Notes: generated from the sequence alone by a model not told the origin. Shown: positions 22,687 to 35,503, counted from the first letter of the stretch. The stretch: DNA of 64,000 nt from Paulownia fortunei (GCA_019321725.1 CM033113.1:4154001-4218000), one strand, 5' to 3'. Program-made: numbers and translations.

Positions 22687-25278
22687 TTAAGTAGCAACTA
22701 CAGAATCCTCTTGGCTATCACCAAACACCCGATTCAAAATCATGGCTAATCGGACTCCACCCTGAGCTATCCGTTTCATAACAATGGGCAATCGTGAATT
22801 AAAGTAATCATCTGTCAACAGAAAACAAGAAAAAAAGCTGCCTGGTTAAAATCATATCAAAATACCAAAAAAAAAAAAGAAAAAAAAAGAGAGAAAGAAG
22901 ACAGAAAATGGAGATATGTTCTGTTCATCTCTATGTGTTAGATGGAAAAAGGCCTTTGTACCTGAAAGAGTGTCCCCTGATTCAACATCTTTGTACCCCC
23001 ATTTGCAAGCTATATTTATGCTCTCAGCAGCATACCTGGACATACATGAATTCAACATTACAATGTCACAAAAGAACATTCTGCATTAATGTACTGTTTT
23101 AATTGTATTTCATAACATTGATCGACGTCTCATTGTCTGTATAAGTTTCTTGTTTTTGCACTTGTTGATACTCACCTGTTGACACAAGAAGAAAGGTCAG
23201 TACAGTCCCTCCAGGAGGCAAGATCACCAGACCAGATTCCCTGTTTGTAACAATTGAATGTGGTACATCAAATCAGCCCATAGTGATAAGCATTTTGCAA
23301 GCAATTTTCTGGTAAATTGCAAGCCAGCAATATCTATTTGGTCATTTGTCGCTATATATGAATGAAATAAGATGTTAAACTCCTAACCAGGTTTTGTATG
23401 AGCTAAGTTTCTAGTTTCTATTAGCAAAAAAGGTTAATGGGCTGCACTTGTATTTACTTACATCAGTAAAGTTTCCTTCAATGTCTTCTTGGAGGAGGTT
23501 AATGTCCTTTCCATAGTAATCTGCTGCAGCTGTAAGAATTATCTCTCTGTCCCACACCTAATCGTGTAGTTTTGGAAACAATCAATGGTGTTAAACTAAC
23601 TGGAATTGCAACTTAAACACAACTACACGAGAAAAAAAAAGGTATTTAAAGCAAGGATTGAATCTTCTTATCTAGATTATGAATCGTTTTTTGATTGTAA
23701 CCCTTTCTAGACCTATTGTCACCTATGATATATGGGTTTACATAAAAGCATCAAATATGCTAAATTGCTAATCTGATAGAATACTAACGTACTATAATCT
23801 GACATTTCGTGCTTGTGATGTAAACTATATATACCAAAAATATATTTTGGGACTATTCGCACCAAGATAGAAGAGTTAAAGATAGATGCACTTTATAGAA
23901 AATCATAAACACTAACTTTCTGCAAGTTACAAGTACAAATATTGAAGTTGGCGCAGTTAAGAAAATGTGGCAAAAGTATCATTCTTAGAATGAAAAGTGA
24001 AAAAAACTAGCACCTTATAGGCCAATACTCACATGGTGTAGATTTGACTTGTGTCTGAACCAGCGCAAGTCTATGGTGTTTCCTCCTTCATCACTTGTAA
24101 ACCCAACATGCATTGGCTAACAAAGACGAGCAAGGAAAAACAGATAAGATAAAGAAACTAATTAGCCTATCATCGTAAACCAAGAATTTACACATAAAAA
24201 CCTTCTGTTAATGTTTGTTCTGGTTACCTGATGGATATCTCCCATGAAGTGCGCTAAGAACAACAAGGCCTCGGTCATGTTATCTGACACTCATGGCAAT
24301 GAAAAATCTTAAGTATGCTAACCTGATTGCTTTTAAGTGAAGATATTGAAGTTCGTGCAAAATGAAAAACACTAGGTACAAGAAAAGGAAATGAAAGAAG
24401 GATGATTTCTTACGGCGTCGATCAGAGGTTCCATGCCGGTAATGTGAAAGTTGATTGGTGAAGTTCTGAATGGCGCCTGCAACGCACATATCCTTAACTC
24501 CATGTGGATCATGGCAGTCCCCTTTACTCATCCATCAGTATTCAATATTATATAGTCAATCAGAAGAACAATCCATTGTTAATTAGAAAATGGAATTTTT
24601 TACTCACTCTGATAATCAAAGTAACAGGCTTGATCGGGTGTGTCGATGAAGTGAAGAGAGCTCGTCCACCGGTACCTATACCAGTGTCTTACTTGGTCAG
24701 GCCATACACACAATGCCGATAAATTACCATTAACATAGTCAGGTAACAGCATTTGAACAGCATGCCCCGCCTCCGGCTCCAGCAGGTCCTATGTTTTTTC
24801 ATGCATAAAAATAAACTTTGTCAATATTGCAGAGGAAACACCACGAATATACTGTTGAAAACTTGGGCTTATACGAGATATTCAGAAACACCAAAAGAAA
24901 AAATAAATGAAAAAGAAAAGAAGCAAGCACGTAAGAAGAAAATGGATTCATCACCCCTCCAATTATGCAGAAAAGATATTTTCTCCGAGTTATTGTGTCT
25001 GCCCCATTATCTGAATTTACATAATCGTACAGAAATTGAAATGTTCTCAGTGGTGATTACTGTTCTTAAGTCCCAACTTATTTCTGATGATACCACGGAA
25101 TATTTGGGGGCAAAAAATAAAAAGAAAAAAAAGGAACTAAGTCTACCTGAGCGATTTTGCATGTCATGGCATGACCCTCTTTGCTCCATGCTTGAACACA
25201 AGGTTCATAAACAATACAAACACAGAGAAGGAAAGCTAAAAAAGATGCAGAAATTCCTCTTACAATTGACATTTGCAT
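22687..25278 (-). CDS. ENDO1: S1/P1-type endonuclease, ENDO1/BFN1-like
   Basis: Nine exons, 25147-25278, 24608-24788, 24414-24521, 24228-24283, 24033-24116, 23462-23557, 23176-23240, 22962-23035 and 22687-22811, total 921 bases (306 residues), the usual length for this family. Residues 1-30 are a signal peptide that exposes Trp31, the N-terminal zinc ligand of mature P1 nucleases (WSKEGH at 31-36). Other family blocks present are WPDQVRHW, LHFIDTPDQAC, RDCHDPHG, AHFMGDIHQPMHVGFTSDEG and GGVRLAMILNRVFG. The RDCHD junction fixes the unusual exon-3 acceptor TAAAG|GGGAC. The enzyme cleaves RNA and single-stranded DNA with three zinc ions; Arabidopsis BFN1/ENDO1 is induced in senescence and programmed cell death. 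The start is the first ATG after the TATA box; a second in-frame ATG lies two codons on. It stands in tandem with an ENDO4-like gene. Confidence 0.92.
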
Positions 25279-25330
25279 TTGCTCTTGGACTTGAAAAATG
25301 GACAAAGTGATCCACCATAATGGTTGGCTG

Positions 25331-25342
25331 CTTTTATATATA
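25331..25342 (-). promoter_or_regulatory. TATA box of the ENDO1-like gene
   Basis: The minus strand reads TATATATAAAAG about 53 bases upstream of the ATG at 25278. A start of transcription near 25300 would make that ATG the first in the message, which is why I chose it. Confidence 0.6.
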
Positions 25343-25677
25343 CGCAAACTATTGATAGGTTACAATGCTTACAAGCTAAAGATTCTGCTCATCTTTCAAG
25401 GCCCTCTAAGTTGCTTATCAATAGAAGCAAGATTGCAGGCATATTCCAAAAATAACAGAGGCATCCCAGCATTTAAAAAAGATCGCTTCATGTGACTATA
25501 AACACATACATAAGGTACATTCTCTTAGCTTTTCAGCAAATGTTGACTTTGAGGATAATCAACTACTTAATTAGGCAGTTACAGGTCTTGACGTGAGGGG
25601 AAGTACAAGCCACAAGGGATGGTGCACAAAGTGGTCCCCCTCCAGATATTGTAGTTCATCTCTATCCTCCAGTTGTA
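25343..25677. other. Spacer between tandem nuclease genes
   Basis: About 335 bases that must hold both the 3' UTR of the ENDO4-like gene and the upstream promoter of the ENDO1-like gene. No other feature was seen. Confidence 0.5.
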
Positions 25678-28600
25678 TCATTCTTTGGCAATTGATTTAT
25701 GTTCAGAAAAAATACTGTTGAGAAGAGCAGCCAAACGGACCCCACCTTGGGCCAGTCTCTTCTCAACAACAGGCAGCCGAGAGAGGAAATAATCATCTGC
25801 ACAAAAATGGGAAAATTAGCACATATATGACAACATAAATACCACTATTCGATAAATCCAAGATTGGAATCATATGCAGCATGTATAGTAAGAAAGAGTC
25901 CATTATCTCAGGAACCTTTCAGCTGACCTAAGAGGAAACTACTCAAAAAAGTTACAAAACCACAAGGAACAACATGGCAGATCAATAATTGAATGATTTG
26001 CTCTCATACATTTGTTCTCAGGCAAGCTGATCATTGAGAGATCAGGCATATTATTTCTCATAATGAAATCCTCCAGAAATAATTTTCAAGCATTTATTTC
26101 TCATAATGAAATCATAGTAGCATTTATTTCTCATGAGTGAATTAGAGCTGGAAAAACAATCCTCCAGAAATAATTTTTCAAGCATTAAGAAAATGTCATT
26201 AGTTGGAAAGTGACTACAATTTTCACTTTATAAAAGTACATAATCACCCAAATAGTTTGGCGCAAATTGCTCAAGCTTATGGTGGCAATTTCTTCTTGTA
26301 GTGTACAAAGAGTGAGATGAAACAAGACAAGTCATTGAAGAACAGAAGTGCCAGGAAAATCATCTTTACCTCCTAAGGTGCTTCCAGGAGTGGCATTTCT
26401 GTAAGCAAATTTACAAGCTAGATTGATGCTTTCAGAAGCATACCTGCGAAGGGATCAATACAATAAATACAATCATGTCCTCAATCATGTTTCTTCTTCC
26501 TTTAGTTAAGAATCCAAGAAATGCATGCTGGAAGTAAGAAAGTTCACAACCTCAATGAGAACAGAAATGAAAAGAACTTTAAAAAGGAGTTATAAAATTG
26601 TAGGCATACTTGTTGGACACACCATCAAATAAAAGTATATTAAACCATGATACAAAAGTATACAGACATTTTATTTATTTATTTTTCTTTCTTTCCTTCT
26701 TTTTTTTTTTTTTTTTGGTGTGTGTTTATGGTGGGTGGGGTGGGGGGGAGCAGAAAATGATTTAAAAAGTATATACTTACGGGTCTGGACAAATTAAACC
26801 CTTGCAATTTTCCCAAGATGATACATCAACAAAGGCATCCTACTTGCAGTTGAATGGCAACAAAGAAAAGAGGCATGGTTAGTACATGACCACATAAAGT
26901 CTCCCAAAATTTTTAGATTCTGGAAAAAATGGTCGACGATGCAACATGGCTCATCTAGAAGTAATTAAAGAAGAGTGAATAAAAATTTGGATCTCTTGCA
27001 AAGAGAAAAAAGGAAAAGTTAGAACCACAAAATGGATTGTTTGCTCATCATTTCTTTGTCAATAGATAAGAAGGGAGAAATGACTACACTGAATACTTAC
27101 AGTGCAGAATAATTCATAAATTTTCAACTCAATAGCACCAAAACTCTGCGAAATGTCGTCATAAAGGATTTTTTGGTTATCATTCCTTCATCAATAAATT
27201 AGAAGGCAGAATTGACTATACTAAATACTTACAAGGGGCTATTGCAAAATAATTCATAAATCTTTAACCAATAAGCACAAAAAAACTGTGAAATGTCGCT
27301 TAAGCATCTAACAAACTACATATTTATTATTAATCGCATACAGGATGTATTACTTTTTCTATAAAAACAAATAACCATATTGTTTTTCTAATGGCAGCAT
27401 AAGTATCTGAGCCATCTTTCTCACTGCCATATTGAGCCTTTCTGATATAATTTATCAACACGTTCTTCATTCACCAATGAAATCAGCAATGTCATAAACA
27501 TACCGTGATATTGCTCTGAATAGATTGGATCATTGCTGTGAGATCTGAGTTGTAGAATGTCTTTAATGCAGATTCGATGATCATATTGTCCCACACCTGA
27601 AATAAGCAAATGTAGAAAAACAAGATAGCATGAATAATAAACACATTAAAATACTTCCATCTGCCCTCTGAACAAGTTTAAAAATGCAGCATAAATGAAT
27701 ATCATCTAAGTTTTGATGCCAAAATTACTTGCAACACACATGGTGCAAATTAGTTTTCCTCCGGTACCATCGGACGGTAATTGTGTTCCCACCTTCATCT
27801 CCAGTAAAGCCAACATGCAATGGCTGCCAACCAATATTAAATTTTAGACACGCTTGGATCACATTAACTCTTTTCTGATTTCTATTTCTCTGTGGAAAGT
27901 TGAAACTTAATAGGGAACTTAAAATAGGGGACCAAAATTTAGAAGACATGGATACAACTGAACTATAAAGCAGCATTCAGATCTTGACTGCAACTAGTAA
28001 AGCCAACTGTTTGAAAATGATCTTTACATGGGTTGTGAAGCACAGGGTAGTGATGCCCCTCAATAAATTGTGATCTAAGAAAGACAAATTGCTACACATT
28101 CATACAATTGTCACCAAATTATAGTGTCAGTTGGGCACGTTATCCAGGAATCCAGAATTAAAAATTGATATTTGCCATTTTAACTAGAAAGGTTGTACAT
28201 GTAAACACATGGATATGAACCGCTGCTGGTATTTTAAGGTTTGAGGTGGGGTGTATGCACTTGATTTCTGTTTAAGAGAAGTTTGGATCTAGTTAAATTA
28301 ATGGTATTGTCTTCATTGGTAATGGATTCAACAGGTCATCCTTATTGTCTTCACAAGATACAAGTTCAGTTGATTGCATGGATTGATGAAATAAAGATGA
28401 TGAATAGTCTTTCAATAGTGTGCTCACAATTTGCATTCCATTTTCATTAATTGTTGGTGTCACTTTCCAAACAGATCAACTGTTTTCATAGTGGCATTTA
28501 CAGATCTAACTCACACATCTGCAATCTTTCTACATCCCTGAAGAACGTTGACAGTGAATATGCTTTCCATTGAAAATAACCAATGTAAGAATTCAGAACC

Positions 28601-30970
28601 CACTATATTCAACTTGCAGTTAGTTGCACACCTCAGATCATCCACAATCCTTAAATCAACAATAATGATCATGGTTAAATAGCACATCAGATACGCACGA
28701 CAGACTAGCATATCGCAATGTAGGCAAAAGAGAAACTTGTTAACAAAATGAGCTGACCTGATGGACATCGCCGACAAAATGCGATAGGAACATAAGTGCC
28801 TCTGTCAAGTTGTCTGTAATTGGAAGAAATAAGTTATCAATTTCCAGAGTGTAGCCAACCAAATAAAACTCGATGCTTACACTTTATTGCTGATAAATCA
28901 GAATCATGACGCTCAGGCATAAGCTGCATCGTGTAGTTGTAAATTGCTCCAGTTACACACCTATCTTTGCGTCCAACAGAGTCATGGCAGTCTCCTATCA
29001 TATATTAGGAAAGTGATCATTGCAGAAGTACAAGTCAGAAGCTTATATCCTTCTCTCAAGGATTTTTCAACCTCAAATTAGATTTTATTCATCTCTGATG
29101 AATACCGGACAAAAAGTTGAAATGCATGGCAACAGGGGAAGAAAAAGTGATATTCTTGGCTTTGATTCAGCCTCAGCCATGCAAATTATGTGATAATTAT
29201 CATGTAGACAAAATCATATAAGTTCAGGAAAGAAGCAACCGTTACAAATGTATCCAGTAGCTAGGTACAACCAAAGAAAACGTAAAAATAACAAGTGATT
29301 AAAAAAATAATTCCAATCCCAATCCGCCCTGAGAAGTTAACCGATCACTGAGACCAATAATAACCTGATGATGCATAAAACCAGTAGCACATCTTAATGT
29401 GCAACTGATACCATAACAGTGGTGGTAGAGCACCTTACATAGGCATGACTATAGCGAGTTCTATTGGCATAGATCATTCAACTGACATAGGTTGTATTTC
29501 TTCCTTTGAAAAAAGCGACCAAAAAAAACTAAAGACAAGACATAACAACAGAAAGGTGAAGAAAAAATTAATGCAAATCCACTTACTGCAGTACTGGTAG
29601 TTGCACCTGAAGTCAGGTGTATCTATGTAATGCAAAGGACTACTCCAGCGATAGTGAGCGTTATGCCGAACCTCATCTGGCCAGGAGCAAACAGCAGCAA
29701 GATCACCTTCAGCGCGATCTGGAAGCAATGCTTGGACTGCAGCCAAAGCATCTTCAGTAAGATAATTCTATAACAACCAAAGACATTTCCATCAGATTCT
29801 ATTGGAAAAAGTTTTCTGACAAGGTACTTCTTAAAATACTTTAATATAAGGCCTTTCAGAATCTTCTTTAATATTCAATTTCCTCGAGGGCACTTTATCA
29901 GGGTGTATGAAATCTTCAAACAAAAGGCTTTTACACCTCCATTATTGTGAAATACAATCATCACTTTCCATTTCCCCTAACTCCTTCCGTTTAATCGAAC
30001 CCCCATTTGCCAACCAAAAGAATTAGGGAAAGAAAAGAAATTTAAGAACTCATCCTAGACCTGACAAGTTTTATTACCAATACAAGCATCATTCCCATTT
30101 CCACTATCTCTTCCCCTTTACCCCAACCCCCATTCACCAATCAAAAGAACTAGGTAAACAAAAGAAGTTGAAGAATTCATCCCTGAACCTGAACCAAGAT
30201 GTTATTTCAACAATTTAAATTGGATTTCATAAAATTTCCAAAATTGATAGAGGCAAACTAAAATAAGTGATACCAACAAGATATAGGTAGCAAAGTACCA
30301 CACTGCAACATTTAAAGGCCTCTTAAGACTACAAAAGATAATTCACTGACACAACTGACATAGTTCATGACTATCAACCACCCAGTTGTAGATAACAAAT
30401 ATATCAGTGTCTGATTATGATTTGGCACATCCTTTCCATTCAATATAGCTTGCAGGAAACCAATTCTATTGGCTCTTGTGCAAAATACAACCACATTAAC
30501 ACTATAAATGGCATTGTTGATTAAGCCTCTGCAACCTTAAAGAAAAAACAAGTGGCGCCTAATGCAACAAAAAGCATTAAGGCATTAAACTTTTCACACA
30601 AACAATATAACTTTGATCATTGCATATTAAATCTTTATATTTCTTGAATTGGGTCTAGCATCAAAAGATGACATTTGTGAAACATCCATGGAACTCTCAC
30701 CAAGATTAGTAATTCATTAACCATCAAGAATCCACATCTTTGAAACATCCAAGGAACTCGCAGAGTCCAACCAACAATTCAAAATATCAACCCATCAAGA
30801 TTCCAAAATCTTCTATCAGGAAAATAAATTTTAAAACTTAAAAAAGGAAAAATTACCTCTGCAATCTTGCAAATAACATAGTGGCCTTCTTTTCCCCAAC
30901 CATGAAATCTTGGAATTATTAACAAGAAGATGATCACCCTCATTACCCACCACAGCTCGAACACACCCAT
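25678..30970 (-). CDS. ENDO4: S1/P1-type endonuclease, ENDO4-like
   Basis: Nine exons, 30857-30970, 29587-29767, 28881-28994, 28758-28813, 27740-27823, 27504-27596, 26781-26839, 26370-26443 and 25678-25796, total 894 bases (297 residues). Exon number and intron phases are the same as in the ENDO1-like neighbour, so the two arose by duplication. Signal peptide 1-24 exposes Trp25 (WGKEGH). Blocks CSWPDEVRH, SPLHYIDTPDFRCNYQYC, LSHFVGDVHQPLHVGFTGDE, TVRWYRRKTNLHH and GGVRLAALLN are present; the WYRRKTNLHH block points to ENDO4 rather than ENDO2. A probable 5'-UTR intron (30973-31077; CTGCAG|GTAGAG to GTGGCAG) removes upstream ATGs and makes 30970 the first one. Introns are much longer than in ENDO1 and contain internal duplications and a G-rich tract. 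Expected role: secreted or vacuolar nucleic-acid turnover. Confidence 0.91.
26733..26748 (+). repeat. G-rich tract next to a poly-T run in ENDO4-like intron 7
   Basis: G3-T-G4-T-G7 follows about 17 T and a GTGTGTG stretch. In the sense of the nuclease transcript this is a C-rich segment about 33 bases downstream of the exon-7 donor. Confidence 0.5.
27032..27298. repeat. Tandem duplication in ENDO4-like intron 6
   Basis: Two diverged copies, about 27032-27157 and 27166-27298, share blocks such as GAATACTTACA / AAATACTTACA, AATAATTCATAAAT and GAAATGTCG in the same order. They lie between exons 6 and 7 and show no coding potential. Confidence 0.5.
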
Positions 30971-31177
30971 CTCTGCCACATATCGTCAAGCATACAGTAC
31001 GTGTAGGTCAGATCATGCAATCATCCATACACAACTATTTTACAAAGAAGAAAAAGTATCTCATAAAATCACTCTACCTGCAGTGTGATATTAGTTTTGG
31101 GGATGGGAACCGATGAAAGAACCCTAAAATCGATCAATTATTATCGTAGTAGTACGCAATTGCATAAGTTTGGTGCT

Positions 31178-31186
31178 ATTTATATA
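31178..31186 (-). promoter_or_regulatory. TATA box of the ENDO4-like gene
   Basis: The minus strand reads CATATATAAATAG. A start near 31150 followed by the 5'-UTR intron 30973-31077 gives a leader without upstream ATGs. Confidence 0.5.
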
Positions 31187-32619
31187 TGCTTGCGCAAAAT
31201 AAGAACTACGCGGTAATTTCAAACTCACTGCTTGTAACGAGCCTATGACCGTAATCTGTCCAATCCAATCCTCAATTGTGCAAGGGGCGTTTACTTTGTC
31301 GATTGGATATAAAATAATTGATGATAATTGAGGATTTGTGACGTGTACTTGAAAGCGCTTGAGATTGTAGAATCTCTATAGTGTGACCTCCCTATATGTG
31401 TACCTAGTATAAATACTCTATTGGGTAATATAAAAATTATGTACCCAAATATTTGAGTTACTTATTTATAATGTTTGAGATACTTATTTATAATGATATT
31501 AGATCTTTTCGAACTATTTAATTTAAATATAAGTAAATTTTAATTTATATTATCTCATCAAATTCAATGACTTATGATATCAAACTGTTTAAATTGAAAT
31601 TATATTCAAATATTAAATTTTATTGACTGTCTAAACCCAAAAAAAAATCTTATAAGTTTGAAGCTTTTAAAATGCTTAGACATTACTAGTATTTTAAAGT
31701 TAGCTTCTATTTAATTGAATAAAATAAATCTTTGAATTTATGAAATAGTTTAGGTAATTTGTAAGATAGCCTTGTCATTTTCATGATTATTCTACTAATT
31801 AATCATGAACAAAATAATCATGTAAATAATTATTTTGCTTCTTATTGTGAATATAATTGTAGCCTTTATTTGTTATGTATCCTTTTTTCGATTTAGAATC
31901 ACTAAAATGACAAAGAAGTTCGTGAGAATTTGACACATTCATCCTTCCTGCTGTGTAAAAGAATGCATTATTGTTTCTGACATTATACAAGAATATTATG
32001 CATCAATAATGCATACTACCCTGTTATCATTGAAGCTATTGGCAAGAATGGAGGATTTGTGATCTGCTATTACTACAGATTTACATTGAAAGGAAGAGAA
32101 AAAGAAATTATGAAACGGGGGTTGAAAATGAATAATTGAATTGTTTCGCTCAATATTTGAATTTGAGTGATGTTTATATTAGAACTTTTTGGTGACATTA
32201 ACGTAATGCGATACCAAATTATGTTTTTTTGATATAAATGCTGGCATTTTTGTAGAAAAAAATAAACAAAAAAGAGAAAAAAAAAAATCATGAGATCCTG
32301 ATGTCAGAATAGAATGCTTTTGATTTCCTATTTCTGCAGAGTTAAATATTTGAACAAGAATTGTGCAAACTGCAAATAGCGACAATGGTGCTTTGCACCT
32401 TAATGCGACTTTGAGTACAAACTGGACAAAAAGAACACTGGAGAGAAGCTTATTTACTATTTATTATATCATTACGTGTTAACTTGCTGCACTCCCTCCG
32501 TTTAATATGTATCATATACGTACGTTTATTACTCTCATCACAATAATCAAGACAAACCATTAGAACTCGAACCCCAAACTATACCAAAACCCTCGACACC
32601 AAAGCAAGAAAAGAAGATT
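31187..32619. other. Divergent intergenic region between the ENDO4-like and quinone oxidoreductase genes
   Basis: About 1.4 kb of AT-rich DNA that must contain the promoters of both divergently transcribed genes. No coding exon is seen. Confidence 0.5.
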
Positions 32620-35503
32620 ATGAAGGCGATAGTGATCACAGAGGCAGGTGGGCCTGAAGTCCTACAGTTGCGAGAAGTCGAGGACCCAAAAATAAAAGAC
32701 GATGAAGTTTTGATTAGAATTGCTGCCACCGCACTCAACAGAGCTGACACCCTTCAGAGGCAGGGCAGGCACCCTCCCCCTAAGGGTGACAGTGAGTATC
32801 CGGGTCTTGAATGCTCCGGTATCATTGAAGCCGTCGGCAAAAGTGTTCATCGCTGGAAGATTGGCGACCAGGTTTTATTTAGGTTTCTTGAATTTCGTAT
32901 TTATTCAGTTTCTAGGGGGAAATATGTGGTAAAATGACTGAAGTAATGAGTTTCTTGGATTTATACTAATCAGTTCTGTGGTGGAATGAAAGTGTTGCGG
33001 TTTGTCATATGGTTGATGATTGTGTGCTGATAAAAATAGATTGTATGGCGTGAGACTTTGATTGATTGATTTAATTAGAGCAAAATAGTTTGTAGCCCTT
33101 ATAGAGTTGTGATAATTATTGATAAGGGACCTTCACGGCCGAGTTACTGACATGTCACACTCGCAGTAGAGGGCTGTGAAATAGGAAATTCAGCATATTG
33201 GATTATTTCTTACTGTGATTATTGTGAAGTTCTGATATGTGACTGTGTGTTAAAAAGGTATGTGCTCTCGTCAGTGGAGGGGGGTATGCGGAGAAAATTG
33301 CTGTTCCTGCAGGGCAAGTTCTTCCCGTTCCACCTGGTGTTTCTTTGCAAGATGCAGCTAGTTTTCCTGAGGTAGCGTGCACAGTTTGGTCCACCGTATT
33401 TATGATGAGCCACCTATCGAAAGGGGAATCTTTCCTGGTATATTTTCCTTGCCTGATTTGTATTCTCATGCAGCATCCAAAATTGTGGTTGACTTTTCTT
33501 GTCAAGTAAGAATGCTCTGTAAGTGGAAGTTTCATATTATTGTTAAGGAAAAATATGGATATAACACTAAATTTCATAGACAATACTACACTTGGAGAGT
33601 TTTGTATTTGCAAGTGCTCATGATTCAATGTCAGAGAATAGCTCTTCGATTGAGGGTGAGTAGAGTCTTCTCTATTACTATGGTTGCCTTTTGGACATGT
33701 TAATGTGTGTAAACAATTCAAAGATCATCGAAAGTGTGGACAAAAATTGCATTCACCATTAAATTTATTATTGTTGTCCTACCCTAGTTGCCAGATGATG
33801 ATGGAATTGCTTTCTGCAAGCTATAATTTCTCTGAAGCTTATGAAGATCTTATCTCCAAGTTTAGCCCCAAGAGTAGTTACCAACTTTGGGTTTGAACAA
33901 AAATCTCAATATGAAAGAAGAAATGATAAAGTTTCACTGCTAACTTAGTCAATGAAGCTGTGAAGGTTGCTAATTGGGAGAAAGGCTCTCATATATTCTT
34001 GGAGCTTGTGTACTTCTAACATGGAATAAGACAACCATTAAGTGCAGTGTTCAAAATCTATTTGTAGTATAAGATCTTTTGGAAGGCTTATTACTGAGCG
34101 TCTATTTAGCATAGTTGTTTTTATAATCTATTTTAGCTTTTAACTGAAAATTCACATGTAATTTCAGATACATGGTGGCTCCAGTGGAATTGGTACATTT
34201 GCTATTCAGCTGGCTAAATACCACGGCATCAAAGTTTTCATCACTGCAGGTTACTGCAAAGATGACATTCAGTGATTCTGAATAACAATGATTTCCATTA
34301 TACTGCCTGCATTTGTTATTGATAACATAAATTATTCTGTTATTCAGGAAGTGAAGAAAAACTAGCCGCTTGCAAGGACCTTGGAGCTGATGTTTGCATC
34401 AATTATAAGACAGAGGATTTTGTTTCACGAGTGAAGGAAGAAACTGGGGGAAAAGGTTGAATGGTTAATTGTCATAGTCCAATAATTTAGTTTTGCAATC
34501 TCAATTAGTTGATTTTTCATTCTTGTTGTGACATTAGCAAAACTGTCTCAATGGTTTTTGTATGGCTGTGATATACATTTCGTACCTGCTCTTCATTGGT
34601 TTGAATATCTAACTTGCAGTTCTTCTATAACAGGTGTTGATGTCATACTAGATAACATCGGTGGCTTATACTTAAAGAGGAACCTGGAAAGCCTAAATTT
34701 TGACGGGAGGCTTTTCATAATAGGTTTTATGGGTGGATCAGTAGCTGAAATTTACCTTACCAGTTTGCTAGCAAGACGCCTTACAGTGCAGGGTAACATG
34801 CTTAAGCCTTACTGACATTTTTTTCACAATCTTTCCCCATTTTTTACGATTCAAGGGTTCTAAGTAGACTCATTAGTGTAATGGTCACTCATAGTGCAAA
34901 GGATCAATCTAGGAAACCTCATGATATAAAGTGATATTATGTAGGAGAAAGAAGCATATACATGCTCCGATACTTATATCCTGTTATTTAAAGTCTCCTA
35001 TGTTAGCGTTTCATGCATTTCCAAGGGGTGCAATCTATTTATAGTAGAAAAAATGATGTGAATGCTTAATGCAGTGAAATAGATGTTCCCTTGATGGCCG
35101 TGCAGATTTATGTATGCTTGTAATGTATGTTTCTTGTTGAGATATGGTAAATTTGATATCAGAAATTATAAGAAGTCTTTTCTGAACTTTTGTTGTTTTA
35201 GTTATTATTATCTACCATTTAAATTAAGTTGATGAGACTGTCTTATGCTTACTGTGATTTATTTGTTAGACTGAGTTCATTTTATTTTACAACTCTGTTA
35301 TAGCTGCTGGCCTGCGAAATAGGAGCCCAGAGAACAAAGCTCTGATTATGAGTGAGGTGGAGAAAAATGTCTGGCCAGCAATCGCTGCCGGCAAGATAAA
35401 ACCAGTTGTGTACAAGTGTCTTCCATTAGAAGAAGCTGCAGAAGCTCACCGGCTCATGGAAAGCAGCAAGCATATAGGAAAGATTATCCTCCTCGTTCAA
35501 TAA
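32620..35503 (+). CDS. Quinone oxidoreductase PIG3-like, zinc-independent medium-chain dehydrogenase/reductase
   Basis: Six exons, 32620-32871, 33258-33437, 34168-34249, 34348-34455, 34634-34792 and 35304-35503, total 981 bases (326 residues), matching the family length. Start MKAIVITEAGGPEVLQLREV and the block ALNRADTLQRQGRHPPPKG are the N-terminal catalytic fold of TP53I3/PIG3-type reductases. GGSSGIG at 147-153 is the NADPH-binding Rossmann turn, followed by LGADVCINYKTEDF and DVILDNIGG. The C-terminus HRLMESSKHIGKIILLVQ is canonical. No structural-zinc cysteine lobe is present, as expected for quinone reductases. It probably reduces quinones or reactive carbonyls with NADPH in the cytosol. 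The stop codon overlaps an AATAAA at 35499-35504. A homologue sits next to ENDO4 in Arabidopsis (AT4G21580, from memory). Confidence 0.92.

Noticed and set aside
24753..25310. 185-codon frame on the plus strand
   Set aside because: It lies antisense across exons 1 and 2 of the ENDO1-like gene and has a Lys-rich, low-complexity product; a shadow frame.
30971..30979. Start of the ENDO4-like protein at MAEMG
   Set aside because: The first codon is GTG, not ATG, and the sequence overlaps a probable 5'-UTR splice acceptor; the ATG at 30970 is preferred.
33203..33721. 172-codon frame on the minus strand
   Set aside because: Antisense to exon 2 and intron 2 of the quinone oxidoreductase gene; no domain.
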